From the NCBI RefSeq assembly GCF_000981385.1, contig NZ_LATZ01000019.1:1-64000 (forward strand): 64,000 bases of DNA. Reading direction: 5' to 3'. Shown one piece after another: positions 45,226 to 53,384 of the stretch (positions are counted from its first letter, which is position 1; each line of letters begins with the position of its first letter). The position numbers were made by a program, and so were the translations under genes. The DNA comes from Bacillus sp. SA1-12. GTDB lineage: Bacteria; Bacillota; Bacilli; Bacillales; Bacillaceae. The notes under the pieces were generated by a model. The model was not told where the DNA came from, did not search any database, and saw nothing but the letters and a program-made list of their open reading frames with translations.

Positions 45226-45542
45226 GTTCCTAGATAACAGATAATTATGTTCCATTATAGAAACTTTTAGTCCATTGAAAATAAAAAGTTCTATTTAATA
45301 CTATTCAGGCCATCGAGAAAGTCCAATTTGTTCACAATCTCACACCAATATAAATAGCTAGTTTCGTTAAGAACCATTAGTCCGTTAATTGGCACTTTAA
45401 TGAAAAAATATTACATGAGTATTTTTAAATAGCAAATCATTTATCCTTCAAAACATAGGTCTACACCAATGTTTTGAAGGATAAATTAATGCAAAGTTAT
45501 TAATTTCTGTATATCAAAGTAATTGTTTCAAATAGGAATTTA
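45226..45542. other. Intergenic region with long hairpin
   Basis: Contains the 18-base hairpin at 45439-45486 and a copy of the 'ATTAGTCCGTTAATTGGCAC' repeat near 45368-45395. Confidence 0.4.
45439..45486. terminator. 18-pair perfect hairpin between convergent genes
   Basis: ATTTATCCTTCAAAACAT and ATGTTTTGAAGGATAAAT around a 12-base loop. It lies between the 3' ends of the anchored helical gene and the TetR gene, so probably a bidirectional terminator. Confidence 0.65.
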
Positions 45543-46148
45543 TTAATCCTTCTTCTTAGGTTCTTGGATTTGAAGCAATTCAATAAAAACATTAACCATT
45601 TCCTGTATTTTAATTCGATTATCAACAAAATGTTGCAAGTTGTAACCATTAAAAAGAGCCATACCTGTAGTTGCTAATGTTCTAGCATCTAATGGACTTC
45701 CGACAATACCTTCGTCCTTCATCTCCTGAAAAAAGTGTGTAAGAAATGATCTCCATTCCTCCATCTGGAGAACAAGCCTTTCTTTTATCTTTGGGAATTC
45801 ATTCGAAATCATACACCCTTGAAGAAGCATAGGAGAAGACCCCTTTACATAGGACTCGTTCACCAAACGCATGGCGTGTTCTGTAAATTTATTTAGCAAA
45901 TCTCGGTCCTTTCCATTAAGTGCTTCCTTTAAATCTTCAAAAAAGAAATCAATACCTTCTTTTATTAACTTTAGCATGAATTCCTCTTTGCTTGAAAAAT
46001 GAGCATAGAAAGCACCTTTAGAATATCCAGCATGTTTAACAAGTTGATTAATACTAGTCCTAGAAAACCCTTGTTTAGAAAACAATTCAATGCCTGACTG
46101 CATTAATTTGTTAATCGTATCTTCTGATTGCTTTTGAAAATAATTCAA
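45543..46148 (-). CDS. TetR-family transcriptional regulator
   Basis: 201 residues. Helix-turn-helix 'TSINQLVKHAGYSKGAFYAH' with 'FSSKEEFMLKLI' (residues 30-60), then a helical ligand domain of TetR_C type. Divergent from the small secreted protein gene, with an AACCGGTT palindrome between them. Likely a repressor of that gene and itself. Confidence 0.9.
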   Translation of the reverse strand: MNYFQKQSEDTINKLMQSGIELFSKQGFSRTSINQLVKHAGYSKGAFYAHFSSKEEFMLKLIKEGIDFFFEDLKEALNGKDRDLLNKFTEHAMRLVNESYVKGSSPMLLQGCMISNEFPKIKERLVLQMEEWRSFLTHFFQEMKDEGIVGSPLDARTLATTGMALFNGYNLQHFVDNRIKIQEMVNVFIELLQIQEPKKKD

Positions 46149-46227
46149 CGTAAAAAGCCCCTTTTGAAATTTTTGTATAATTTTTACATTTTATATTCCA
46201 AAATATGGAGTTTGAAGTTATAATAAA

Positions 46228-46243
46228 TACAAACCGGTTGGTA
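46228..46243. promoter_or_regulatory. TetR-type operator
   Basis: TACAAACCGGTTGGTA: palindrome TAC-x-AACCGGTT-x-GTA, in the 152 bases between the divergent tetR and secreted-protein genes. Form and position fit a TetR/AcrR operator. Confidence 0.7.
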
Positions 46244-46300
46244 TTCATTATAGCTATAATGTTGATAAATCTAAAGTCTTACTTTCCAGGAGGAGAAAAA

Positions 46301-46699
46301 ATGACATTAACTCAAAAGGCTTTTAAAAATTGGATCTTACCATTTGTTTTATGCTTTTCAATGATTTTTGCATTTTTTCCAAGTCCAAAAGCAGATGCTG
46401 CAACTCGCACGTTTGATAAAACCCTTTATAGTGGTACATTAGCAAGTGGTGCTTGTCAAACTTCTTATCCGGTTATTAATCAAAAAGTAAACATAACAAA
46501 TCTAGGTGGAGATATTCTAGCTAAAGAACAATATTGGACTGGAAGTGAGTGGCAAACGTTTAGATCCAAAAGGTTAACATACTACAATACGCCTAGTATC
46601 TTTACTATTGAATCAGATGGAGAAAAGTGGCGAATATTGATGACAGCATATAAACCAGCCCATATACATGTTGATTGTTATGGTTCTTCTTCATATTAG
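46301..46699 (+). CDS. Small secreted protein, TetR-controlled
   Basis: 132 residues from ATG 46301 after CAGGAGGAG; the longer frame to 46205 crosses the operator. Signal peptide MTLTQKAFKNWILPFVLCFS continuing to ADAATR, leaving about 97 residues rich in Tyr, Ser and Thr with two Cys (ASGACQTSYP, HVDCYG) that could pair. I know no family. The export signal, small size and dedicated TetR suggest an inducible extracellular factor. Confidence 0.78.
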   Translation: MTLTQKAFKNWILPFVLCFSMIFAFFPSPKADAATRTFDKTLYSGTLASGACQTSYPVINQKVNITNLGGDILAKEQYWTGSEWQTFRSKRLTYYNTPSIFTIESDGEKWRILMTAYKPAHIHVDCYGSSSY

Positions 46700-46841
46700 A
46701 GAACGTTGGAAAATTTACTATCAAGTTGATTTTAAAGGCATAACATAACGAACACCTGTCTTTACTTCCATTTAAGAAATTAAAATATCGTATTCCTGAT
46801 TATGTTACTTAACATAATCACAATTTTAAGAGGTAAGCAAA

Positions 46842-46882
46842 AAGGCCAAATCTTTATGTATAAAGGATTTGGTCTTGTTTTT
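46842..46882 (+). terminator. Terminator after the secreted-protein region
   Basis: AAGGCCAAATCTTTA...TAAAGGATTTGGTCTT, then GTTTTTT. About 145 bases beyond the stop codon. Confidence 0.6.
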
Positions 46883-47028
46883 TATCGATTATGCAGGATT
46901 TTATACATCGTTGATTTATCAACGTTTTCGGCTTCTAAAAAAGAAGCCTGGCAGGTGCATAAAAAAGTGGGGTTTTATGCAATCTCTTCTTCCACTATAG
47001 CTACCCTTTAGTTGAATAACATTTGTTT

Positions 47029-47490
47029 TTAATTTTTAATCTTACCTAACTCAAGTAGTTCATTTTCAGAAAGTTTCTTTGTAAAATTATCTAGGTCTTC
47101 CGATGGAAACCAATCAATCTTAGGACCTCCACCACCATATTTAATCGTATGAGTTATTGAATTAGAAGACATAAATATATTGTGATGAACAAAAGGGTTT
47201 ACAGTTACGCTTTCCCCCTCCTGAAGAAAGCGTAAATCTACGTCTCCATTTAAACAAATTTCTGCATAAACAATCCACCCTGACTGAACAACATAGAACT
47301 CGGAAACTTCTTTGTGATAATGGCTATTCTGCCAAGCACCTATTTTTGAACCAACAGTACGACAATATGAACTACCATCGGTACTAACTAACCTATATCG
47401 TTTTTCACCATTATTCATAAGTTCAAAATTAACATCTATACCAGATGACTGTGCTTCTTCTACACTAATTTTTCTTGGATTATAAGACAT
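47029..47490 (-). CDS. Cupin-domain protein
   Basis: 153 residues, GGGAGAAGAAT before ATG. The beta-barrel motif 'SHYHKEVSEFYVVQSGWIVY' gives the cupin His-x-His...Glu metal set, and 'VTVNPFVHHNIFMSS' the second His. Single-domain cupin of unknown substrate. First (leftmost) of eight co-oriented small genes mostly divided by related repeats. Confidence 0.78.
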   Translation of the reverse strand: MSYNPRKISVEEAQSSGIDVNFELMNNGEKRYRLVSTDGSSYCRTVGSKIGAWQNSHYHKEVSEFYVVQSGWIVYAEICLNGDVDLRFLQEGESVTVNPFVHHNIFMSSNSITHTIKYGGGGPKIDWFPSEDLDNFTKKLSENELLELGKIKN

Positions 47491-47529
47491 ATTCTTCTCC
47501 CTATTTAAATAACGTTCGCCCCTGCATTT

Positions 47530-47598
47530 TACTCTTGTTAAATAACCTGCTTCTTGAATAAAAAAAGCGTTCCTTATAACGAGAACACACTCTTTTAG
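47530..47598. repeat. Cassette-type intergenic repeat, copy a
   Basis: AACCTGCTTCTTGAATAA, then a GCGTTC...GAGAAC hairpin and TTTTAGCTTAATAA. Same plan as copies at 48440, 49050, 49857 and 51019. Confidence 0.55.
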
Positions 47599-47599
47599 C

Positions 47600-48373
47600 T
47601 TAATAATGAATATTTTTATAAAACCTAACTACCTCACTATAAGATAAGTCACCACCGAATAAATCTAATGAACTTCCTATTGTTATATCTAATTTACCAT
47701 TGGAAACTTTTAAAAAGTTCTCTAAATCTTTAATTGAACGCACACCACCTGCATATGTAGTTGGAATTGTAACCCACTCAGTTAACTTCTTTACTAAATC
47801 TTCTTCAATTCCAGTACGCTTTCCCTCTACATCAACTGCATGAATCAACAATTCATCACAATACTTCTCTATTTCCCTAATTGTTGACTTATTGATCTCA
47901 AAGTTACTAAATGTTGTCCATTTATTTGTAACAACAAACCACTTACCGTTCTTTTGTTTACAACTTAAGTCAATTACCAGTTTTTCTTTTCCAACTTCAT
48001 TTACTAATTTATTTAATCTATCTATATTTATATCACCATTATTAAAAATGTATGATGTCACTATCACATGAGAAGCATTGTTTTCAAGATAAAAAGAAGC
48101 ATTTTCAGCCGTAATTCCTCCTCCAATTTGTAAACCAAGGGGAAACTCTTTTAGTGCTTGTAATGCAGATTCTTTATTACCTTCCCCAAGCATAATAACA
48201 TGCCCACCATTTAAATTGTCATTTCTAAACAAAGATGCGTAATAAGCCGAATCATAATCTGATACGAAATTTTCAATAACAAATTGATTAACTAATCCTA
48301 GTGTATCTCCTACTATTTGTTTAACCTTTCCTTGATGAATATCTATACAAGGTCTAAATTTCAATGTTATCAC
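47600..48373 (-). CDS. Eukaryote-type HisA (ProFAR isomerase) homologue
   Basis: 257 residues, a (beta/alpha)8 barrel: 'FRPCIDIHQGKVKQIVGDTL', 'GGHVIMLGEGNKESALQALK', 'LQIGGGITAENASFYLEN', 'HAVDVEGKRTGIEEDLVKKL', 'TYAGGVRSIKDLENF', 'ITIGSSLDLFGGDL'. These match yeast His6 and plant HISN3 better than the usual bacterial HisA (the C-I-D-H-x-G-x-VKQIVG start and GSSLD-FGG end). The reaction would be the histidine-pathway Amadori rearrangement of ProFAR. No other his gene is nearby. GTG start is uncertain. Confidence 0.82.
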   Translation of the reverse strand: MITLKFRPCIDIHQGKVKQIVGDTLGLVNQFVIENFVSDYDSAYYASLFRNDNLNGGHVIMLGEGNKESALQALKEFPLGLQIGGGITAENASFYLENNASHVIVTSYIFNNGDINIDRLNKLVNEVGKEKLVIDLSCKQKNGKWFVVTNKWTTFSNFEINKSTIREIEKYCDELLIHAVDVEGKRTGIEEDLVKKLTEWVTIPTTYAGGVRSIKDLENFLKVSNGKLDITIGSSLDLFGGDLSYSEVVRFYKNIHY

Positions 48374-48437
48374 TATCCCTCTAATTCTGTAATTAATAAA
48401 TAATTCACCAAAAAAATATGAATTTCCTTCTTAAATT

Positions 48438-48515
48438 AATCTGCCCGTTACTTGAATAAGAAAAAGCTGTCGTAGTGGCAGCTCTTCAACTCTTGAACCC
48501 GTTAGTGGATCAACA
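48438..48515. repeat. Cassette-type intergenic repeat, copy b
   Basis: CTGCCCGTTACTTGAATAAG, hairpin AGCTG...CAGCT, TTCAACTCTTGAA, then a second CCCGTTA at 48498-48504 (the first is at 48444-48450). TTGAA and TTCAA flank the hairpin symmetrically. Confidence 0.75.
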
Positions 48516-48528
48516 AGCCAAGCTCAAT

Positions 48529-48975
48529 TTATCTATGTAAAATCATCTGGTCTGTTTCTTTAAATCCAAGTGATTTGTATAGTTTTTTTGCATTATCACT
48601 GGCTAATAGACGGATGGTATTTATATCTTTTTTAGTAAACCAATCTAACACTTCGTTTGTTAACATTTTTGCATAACCTTGATTTCTAAACATCGGCTCT
48701 ACATAAACATCACCAATAAACCCATATTCTTCATCCTTATAAAAACAGTAAGGAATATCTTCTTTGATGAATGACCCAGCACACGCAACAATATTGTTTT
48801 CGTGTTCAATGACAAAGTGAATAGCTTTTTCTATTTCATACAATTCTTTGTAGGTCTCCTCAACAACCTGAACAAAATCATCTCTAAGAAGGTGTTCCAT
48901 TCCAACTTCTTTAAACATTTTCTGTTTAAGTAGTGTTATTGCAGGAATATCTAATATTGTTGCAGTTCGTATCAA
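48529..48975 (-). CDS. GNAT-family N-acetyltransferase
   Basis: 148 residues from TTG 48975 with GGGGGAG before it. 'AIHFVIEHENNIVACAGSFI', 'FIGDVYVEPMFRNQGYAKML', 'IRLLASDNAKKLYKSLGFKE': the complete GNAT fold with the Q/R-x-x-G-x-A acetyl-CoA loop. Substrate unknown. One of the repeat-flanked single genes. Confidence 0.87.
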   Translation of the reverse strand: MIRTATILDIPAITLLKQKMFKEVGMEHLLRDDFVQVVEETYKELYEIEKAIHFVIEHENNIVACAGSFIKEDIPYCFYKDEEYGFIGDVYVEPMFRNQGYAKMLTNEVLDWFTKKDINTIRLLASDNAKKLYKSLGFKETDQMILHR

Positions 48976-49313
48976 ATTACTCTCCCCCTCATTAATTTAT
49001 AATATTTAATTCTCTTTAATTCTCTTTACCTCGTCCCTTATTCAACTATCCTGCTTACGTTAGTTGAAGACGATAAAGAAAAAAGGCTGCCACAGCAACC
49101 CATTATCTTCTTCAACTCTTACTACCCGTTACTTGAATAAGAATGATGCTACTACAAAACCTATTATGATTATTAGAAAGTCATTTCTAATAAAGGTGGT
49201 GTTAGACATTGTTAATTAAAATTTTCCATAAATCTAATCGATCCACTCAAGTAGCCCTGATATAATCTGCCTAATATTGAAGAGAAGCCCCTATTAGCTT
49301 AAAAGCCTTAACT
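48976..49313. other. Intergenic region containing repeat copy c
   Basis: The repeat fills about 49045-49140. The rest (49140-49313) is AT-rich and shows no gene. Confidence 0.5.
49045..49140. repeat. Cassette-type intergenic repeat, copy c
   Basis: ACGTTAGTTGAAGACGATAA, AAAGGCTGCCACAGCAACCC, TCTTCTTCAACTCTT, then CCCGTTA at 49125-49131 and CTTGAATAA. About 60 bases are almost identical to copy d (49876-49939). Confidence 0.75.
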
Positions 49314-49763
49314 TCAATTCTTGATTAAGTCTCCGCCAACACTAAATTGATGTTTATTATCTACGGTTTCTATATAACCTATTAATTGAATACTAGGATT
49401 ATCTATTCCTAATAAAGATTTATCACCTATACCTTCAAACGGCATAAAAAGATCTAATGTAACCTTTTCCCCTGGTTGAATATCTAATTTGTTTCCCTTA
49501 GCTTCAACTTTATATTCATTACCTTTATAAGCAGCCTCACCGTATTTTATAGGAAAGGAAACAAAAACATTATTTTGCTTTATAACAAAATCACTACCAT
49601 TTATCAATTTTATGGAATATGATATTCCTTCTTCTAGTGTTTTCTTTTCAATTAACTCTAGCCTAATTTTTTGATAATCATATGTTGTAGCTTTTTTTTC
49701 ATTAACACATCCTGCTAATAATACTGAGATTAATAAAAAAGAAGATAATAATTTAAATTTCAA
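49314..49763 (-). CDS. Small lipoprotein
   Basis: 149 residues from TTG 49763 (GGGGAG 7 bases before). Lipoprotein signal MKFKLLSSFLLISVLLAGC; the mature part is a beta-sandwich with 'ISYSIKLINGSDFVIKQNNV', 'DIQPGEKVTLDLFMPFEG'. No named family known to me. Repeat-flanked single gene. Confidence 0.78.
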   Translation of the reverse strand: MKFKLLSSFLLISVLLAGCVNEKKATTYDYQKIRLELIEKKTLEEGISYSIKLINGSDFVIKQNNVFVSFPIKYGEAAYKGNEYKVEAKGNKLDIQPGEKVTLDLFMPFEGIGDKSLLGIDNPSIQLIGYIETVDNKHQFSVGGDLIKN

Positions 49764-49856
49764 ACATAAGCTCCCCTTACTATCAGTGTTTTTTCTACCA
49801 TATTAACATTAAATACCATTTTCAGGGGGGATTAATTGAACTTACCTTATTAAACT

Positions 49857-49945
49857 AACCTGACACTTAGTAAGAACGATAAAGAAAAAAGGCTGCCGCA
49901 GCAACCCATTTTTTTCTTCAACTCTTGCACCCGTTACTTTAAGTA
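49857..49945. repeat. Cassette-type intergenic repeat, copy d
   Basis: AACCTGACACTTAGTAAG, then GAACGATAAAGAAAAAAGGC, TGCCGCAGCAACCCA, TTCTTCAACTCTT and CCCGTTA at 49930-49936. Near-identical to copy c. Confidence 0.75.
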
Positions 49946-50023
49946 CAGTATTTCACAATCTATATCTTCAAATTGAATTTATATAAAGTCTATTCACTTT
50001 AATTTTGTTTTTGAAAAACACCT

Positions 50024-50965
50024 TTATTTGAATTCAAGATACCATTTAGATGATTTTTGAAACCTTTTATAAACATCATCTATCCATCCTGTACTTTTTT
50101 CTCTCTCCAAATGATTATTGGTTAAAATCCAATTAATAATCTCAATTAATTCTTCTTCTGAAAGTTTTCTCTGAATCGTTGCCATCTTGTCTAGCCAAGA
50201 CTTTTTAGGAGAACCACCCACAGCGTTATCTAACCAATTAATGCAATCTTTTTTTAATTTAAATGTATTAAAGTTTTTAACGTCACTTAAGATGTAATTT
50301 ATAGCTTGGTAACACCCTTGGTTGTTCACTACTTTATAATTACAAAGGTAAATTATAATATCCAAATTATCTGGTTTTATAACTGCTATAATTTTTTTGA
50401 AATCTTTTATGTTATGGTGAAACCCTCTTAGAGCATTTAATTCTAGAAGATATTTAAGTGCTTTATTACGCATTAGAGAATCAGCCTTAATGAAAAAGTT
50501 GCTTTGTTTTTCCATTTTCCAAATATAATCAAAGATGTCGGAGTTAGGACTAACTGATGTTCCTTTCAAATATGCCAAAAAAGATAAAAACTCTATCGGT
50601 TGAAATAAGGAGTTTGAAGTAAATACCTCATCAATATAACGTTTTATCTTCATATTTGAAGCATTTGTAATTGATGAAAATACACCTCCCCACATTAAGT
50701 CATGCGTCTTAATAATACGACCTAAAAGGTATTTAGAAGTATTTCCATCTATATTACGTATTATCTTTTCTAGAGATTTGTACACGATTTTAAATTCATC
50801 AATTTGTTCGTTCCCTATATCCATTTTTTTATTTAGTTCCACCCAAGATTTCACCCAGTTATCAATAACGTCACGATTTACTTTTTCAAGTTCAAGGCTA
50901 GTAGCAAATCCATATGCTTGTTCAATTTCCTTTTCCAAGTAACTTTTCAAGTCAATAAAAGACAT
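50024..50965 (-). CDS. Unrecognised helical 313-residue protein
   Basis: Nearly all helical ('EKEIEQAYGFATSLELEKVN', 'NWVKSWVELNKKMDIGNEQI', 'KKSWLDKMATIQRKLSEEEL'); no signal peptide, membrane helix or catalytic motif. Could be a HEAT-like scaffold, but I would not name it. Largest gene in the repeat-flanked series. Confidence 0.65.
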   Translation of the reverse strand: MSFIDLKSYLEKEIEQAYGFATSLELEKVNRDVIDNWVKSWVELNKKMDIGNEQIDEFKIVYKSLEKIIRNIDGNTSKYLLGRIIKTHDLMWGGVFSSITNASNMKIKRYIDEVFTSNSLFQPIEFLSFLAYLKGTSVSPNSDIFDYIWKMEKQSNFFIKADSLMRNKALKYLLELNALRGFHHNIKDFKKIIAVIKPDNLDIIIYLCNYKVVNNQGCYQAINYILSDVKNFNTFKLKKDCINWLDNAVGGSPKKSWLDKMATIQRKLSEEELIEIINWILTNNHLEREKSTGWIDDVYKRFQKSSKWYLEFK

Positions 50966-51018
50966 ATATTCACCTTCAAACTATTTCTTTTTTATATTAT
51001 AAAAATTCCTATTTCTCT

Positions 51019-51100
51019 ATCCTGCCCGTTACTTGAATAATGAAAAAAGATCGCCGTAGCGATCATTCTTAAGCTTAAGCACCCGTTAGCTGAAGAAGGA
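51019..51100. repeat. Cassette-type intergenic repeat, copy e
   Basis: CCTGCCCGTTACTTGAATAA, perfect hairpin GATCGC-CGTA-GCGATC (51049-51064), then CCCGTTA again at 51082-51088 and GCTGAAGAAGG. The CCCGTTA words are at 51025-51031 and 51082-51088, same orientation. Confidence 0.75.
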
Positions 51101-51137
51101 AGGCTACAAAGTCAACGTAGACCTCTGATTCGTTGCT

Positions 51138-51449
51138 CTACAATCCATCACAACAGTTTAAGCCTATCAATTTATCATCTCGAATTGTCCAACCATATTT
51201 TTTATAATTAATCTTCCTTCTACAATGGCTACATTGTTCTTGCCAACCTTCTTTTCTCCACCTTGCCAATACACCTAAACTAGCCCCATGACAAAAAGCA
51301 GTCCATTCGTAGTTGTCCATATTAAGTTCATCTTTTGGTTGTTTGCTTAATTTACCTTCTTGGAACTTTTCCATAACTTCATCCAAAATGTCATACGCTA
51401 TATCTTCACTTACTTTGTTATCATTTATCATCTGGAGAATGTTAATCAA
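51138..51449 (-). CDS. Small protein with zinc-ribbon-like Cys pattern
   Basis: 103 residues, TTG start 51449. The second half has Cys in 'TAFCHGASLG', 'CSHCRRKINYKKYGW' and 'GLNCCDGL', a pattern able to bind zinc. Not a family I recognise. A degenerate repeat word (CACCAGTTAGCTTAATAAG) lies at its upstream side, 51490. Confidence 0.65.
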   Translation of the reverse strand: MINILQMINDNKVSEDIAYDILDEVMEKFQEGKLSKQPKDELNMDNYEWTAFCHGASLGVLARWRKEGWQEQCSHCRRKINYKKYGWTIRDDKLIGLNCCDGL

Positions 51450-51501
51450 ATTAAATCACCATCCTAGATCCGTACCTTCTTGGTGTATAGCACCAGTTAG
51501 C

Positions 51502-51954
51502 TTAATAAGCACTTCTAATATATTCATCTAATATTGGTAAATCAGGTGGACTAATGTTTGGGGGGAGTTCATTAAACTTAAAAAATTTTAAATCTTGAAC
51601 TTCACTTTCTTCTCTTCTCAATACACCTTCATAATCCCTACATACAAAGGCAGATACAACATTATATACCTCATCGCCGTGAGGATATTTATAGTAAAAA
51701 TCTTGTCCTGAAAAGACATTGAATAAAATTAAATTATTTGCGATCAATCCCGTCTCTTCAAATAATTCCCTTTTAGCTACTTGTTCTAATGTTTCTCCAA
51801 TCTCCAAAGAACCACCAGCTAATCCCCAACAATTATTGTCTTTACGAAGTTGTAATAATAATTCATTATTACTATTTACAAGAATTACACACGCACCAGC
51901 CATAATTAGAGGGCGACTACCCACTATTTTTCTTAAATCCATAATGTATCCCAT
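51502..51954 (-). CDS. NUDIX hydrolase
   Basis: 150 residues from ATG 51954 after TTGGAGG. The Nudix box is complete: 'GGSLEIGETLEQVAKRELFE' followed by ETGLI (G-x5-E-x7-REU-x-E-E-x-G-U). Hydrolyses a nucleoside-diphosphate-linked compound. Similar in plan to the next NUDIX gene (DLRKIVGSRPLIMAG versus EMRKYIGHETLLTVG), so the two are paralogues. Confidence 0.9.
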   Translation of the reverse strand: MGYIMDLRKIVGSRPLIMAGACVILVNSNNELLLQLRKDNNCWGLAGGSLEIGETLEQVAKRELFEETGLIANNLILFNVFSGQDFYYKYPHGDEVYNVVSAFVCRDYEGVLRREESEVQDLKFFKFNELPPNISPPDLPILDEYIRSAY

Positions 51955-51969
51955 TACATCCTCCAATAG

Positions 51970-52050
51970 TGTTTATTCCACAATCCTGCCACTTTAGTTG
52001 ACTATAAAAATCCAGCACAATTACAGCTATGATCTTGTTGAAGAAGATAA
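51970..52050. repeat. Cassette-type intergenic repeat, degenerate copy f
   Basis: AATCCTGCCACTTTAGTTGA, a CAGC...GCTATGATCTTGTTG part and AGAAGATAA. It keeps the order of the other copies but the CCCGTTA words are lost. Confidence 0.45.
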
Positions 52051-52054
52051 ACCA

Positions 52055-52519
52055 TTATTTTATTATTGGATTTCTTATCCCTTCGGCCCAATCCATAATA
52101 AAAGGTCTTTGACGTGGATTTAAGTTAGAAGGAAGTTCCGTCTTCCTGAAAAATCGATGTTCCCTACTTTCAATATCTTTTTGTTTTAATTCCCCTGTAT
52201 ATTGTTTAGCTTTGAAGATGATTTGAACACTAAAGACCTTATCTCCATTTGGATATTGAACAAAACATTTTTCTCCTGAATAGATACCAAACATGTCTAA
52301 ATCCTTAACCCGTAATGCTGTTTCTTCAAAAGCCTCTCTCTTGGCGGTCTCTTCAAAAGTTTCCCCTATCTCCATAAGCCCCCCAGGAATACACCAATTG
52401 TCTTCATCTGTACGATGCTGTAATAATATCCGTTCATTATCCTCTATTATTATTCCGCATCCTACAGTCAAAAGAGTTTCGTGACCAATATACTTTCGCA
52501 TCTCTTTTATATAATTCAT
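52055..52519 (-). CDS. NUDIX hydrolase, second copy
   Basis: 154 residues from ATG 52519 (AAGGAGATAAGTTT before it); the frame to 52555 includes the ribosome site. Nudix box 'GGLMEIGETFEETAKREAFE' then ETAL, complete. Paralogue of the gene at 51502. Rightmost of the repeat-flanked series. Confidence 0.9.
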   Translation of the reverse strand: MNYIKEMRKYIGHETLLTVGCGIIIEDNERILLQHRTDEDNWCIPGGLMEIGETFEETAKREAFEETALRVKDLDMFGIYSGEKCFVQYPNGDKVFSVQIIFKAKQYTGELKQKDIESREHRFFRKTELPSNLNPRQRPFIMDWAEGIRNPIIK

Positions 52520-52589
52520 AAACTTATCTCCTTCATCAAAACTTTTATCTAACATTTCGACAAATTAGATAATGTTTCCTTTTTATTAA

Positions 52590-52620
52590 ATTAACCTGCC
52601 CGTTAATTTAAGTAAAACGA
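52590..52620. repeat. Cassette-type intergenic repeat, partial copy g
   Basis: TTAACCTGCCCGTTAATTTA with CCCGTTA at 52599-52605; the hairpin part is not clear. It stands at the right end of the array. Confidence 0.5.
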
Positions 52621-53384
52621 TTCACAATCCTTTTTCTTATTCTAAATGATATTCTCCAATCTGGTCTATTAGTTGAAGTACTTAATTTTATTCAATTATC
52701 TCGAATTCAAGTCTTCAAGAAAATGGCCCGATTACGGAATAGAGCAACTGGAGCTTTTAACGTTACTACTTTTTTATAAAATAGTATTTGTTATGCAATT
52801 GCTGTAACAATAACGACCTATTTAGTTACGACTATACTCTTGTATAAATCGCTTAAAAATTCCTAAAAGACTGTGTAACAAAATAATGTCACATAAAATT
52901 TTGTAACAATATTTACTCAAACGTTTTTGAGACAAATCATCATAGGGAATACCTTCTTATTGCGGGTGATGACACTTTCGCTGGTACTACCCCAAGTAAT
53001 GCTTTCAAGTCTATTTTTTCCGTTCAAACTATTGTAAGCAAAAGTTGTTTCTGTCCCTTTAAAATAAGTATACCGGCAGTGTAAAAGGATCTTCAAACCT
53101 GGCTGTTAACAAATAAAGGTCCAAGGTAAAAAGAAAACGAATCACTACAGTATGTAGTGGTTCGCCTTCTTTTTTATTACTATACTTCGTGTCTTGGAGT
53201 ACGACAAATTAGTTTGTTAACAGCCTCAAACGAAGATCCTTTTTGTGCTGCTTTTTCAACTAAAGTGCATATGGCTAAGGAGTTATTCCTCACCTGATTT
53301 ATACGATTTAATTTAGAGTTTTTCTATAGCCTTATAAAAAAGAAAGAATGCTCTCTCTCATTTAAATAAAACTGTCATTTCTTA
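52621..53384. other. Gene-free stretch with repeats
   Basis: Holds a 'TCAAGAAAATGGCCCGATTACGG' style repeat copy near 52710-52740, AT-rich DNA, the inverted-repeat element at 53083-53243 and a 'GCTTTTTCAACTAAAGTGC' copy at about 53250. No gene seen. Confidence 0.5.
53083..53243. repeat. 161-bp element with 31-base inverted ends and central terminator
   Basis: Ends 53083-53113 and 53213-53243 are inverted copies: AAAAGGATCTTC, 6 unmatched bases, GGCTGTTAACAAA. At the centre CGAATCACTAC-AGTAT-GTAGTGGTTCG (53138-53164) is an 11-pair hairpin with CCTTCTTTTTT after it. No frame inside. Looks like a miniature inverted-repeat element or the closed scar of a larger one. Confidence 0.7.

Noticed and set aside
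47029..52620. Classical integron cassette array with attC sites
   Set aside because: attC needs inverted GTTRRRY/RYYYAAC core sites and an IntI. The repeated CCCGTTA words are in direct orientation and no IntI-like gene is present. Kept only as a cassette-like array of unknown mechanism.
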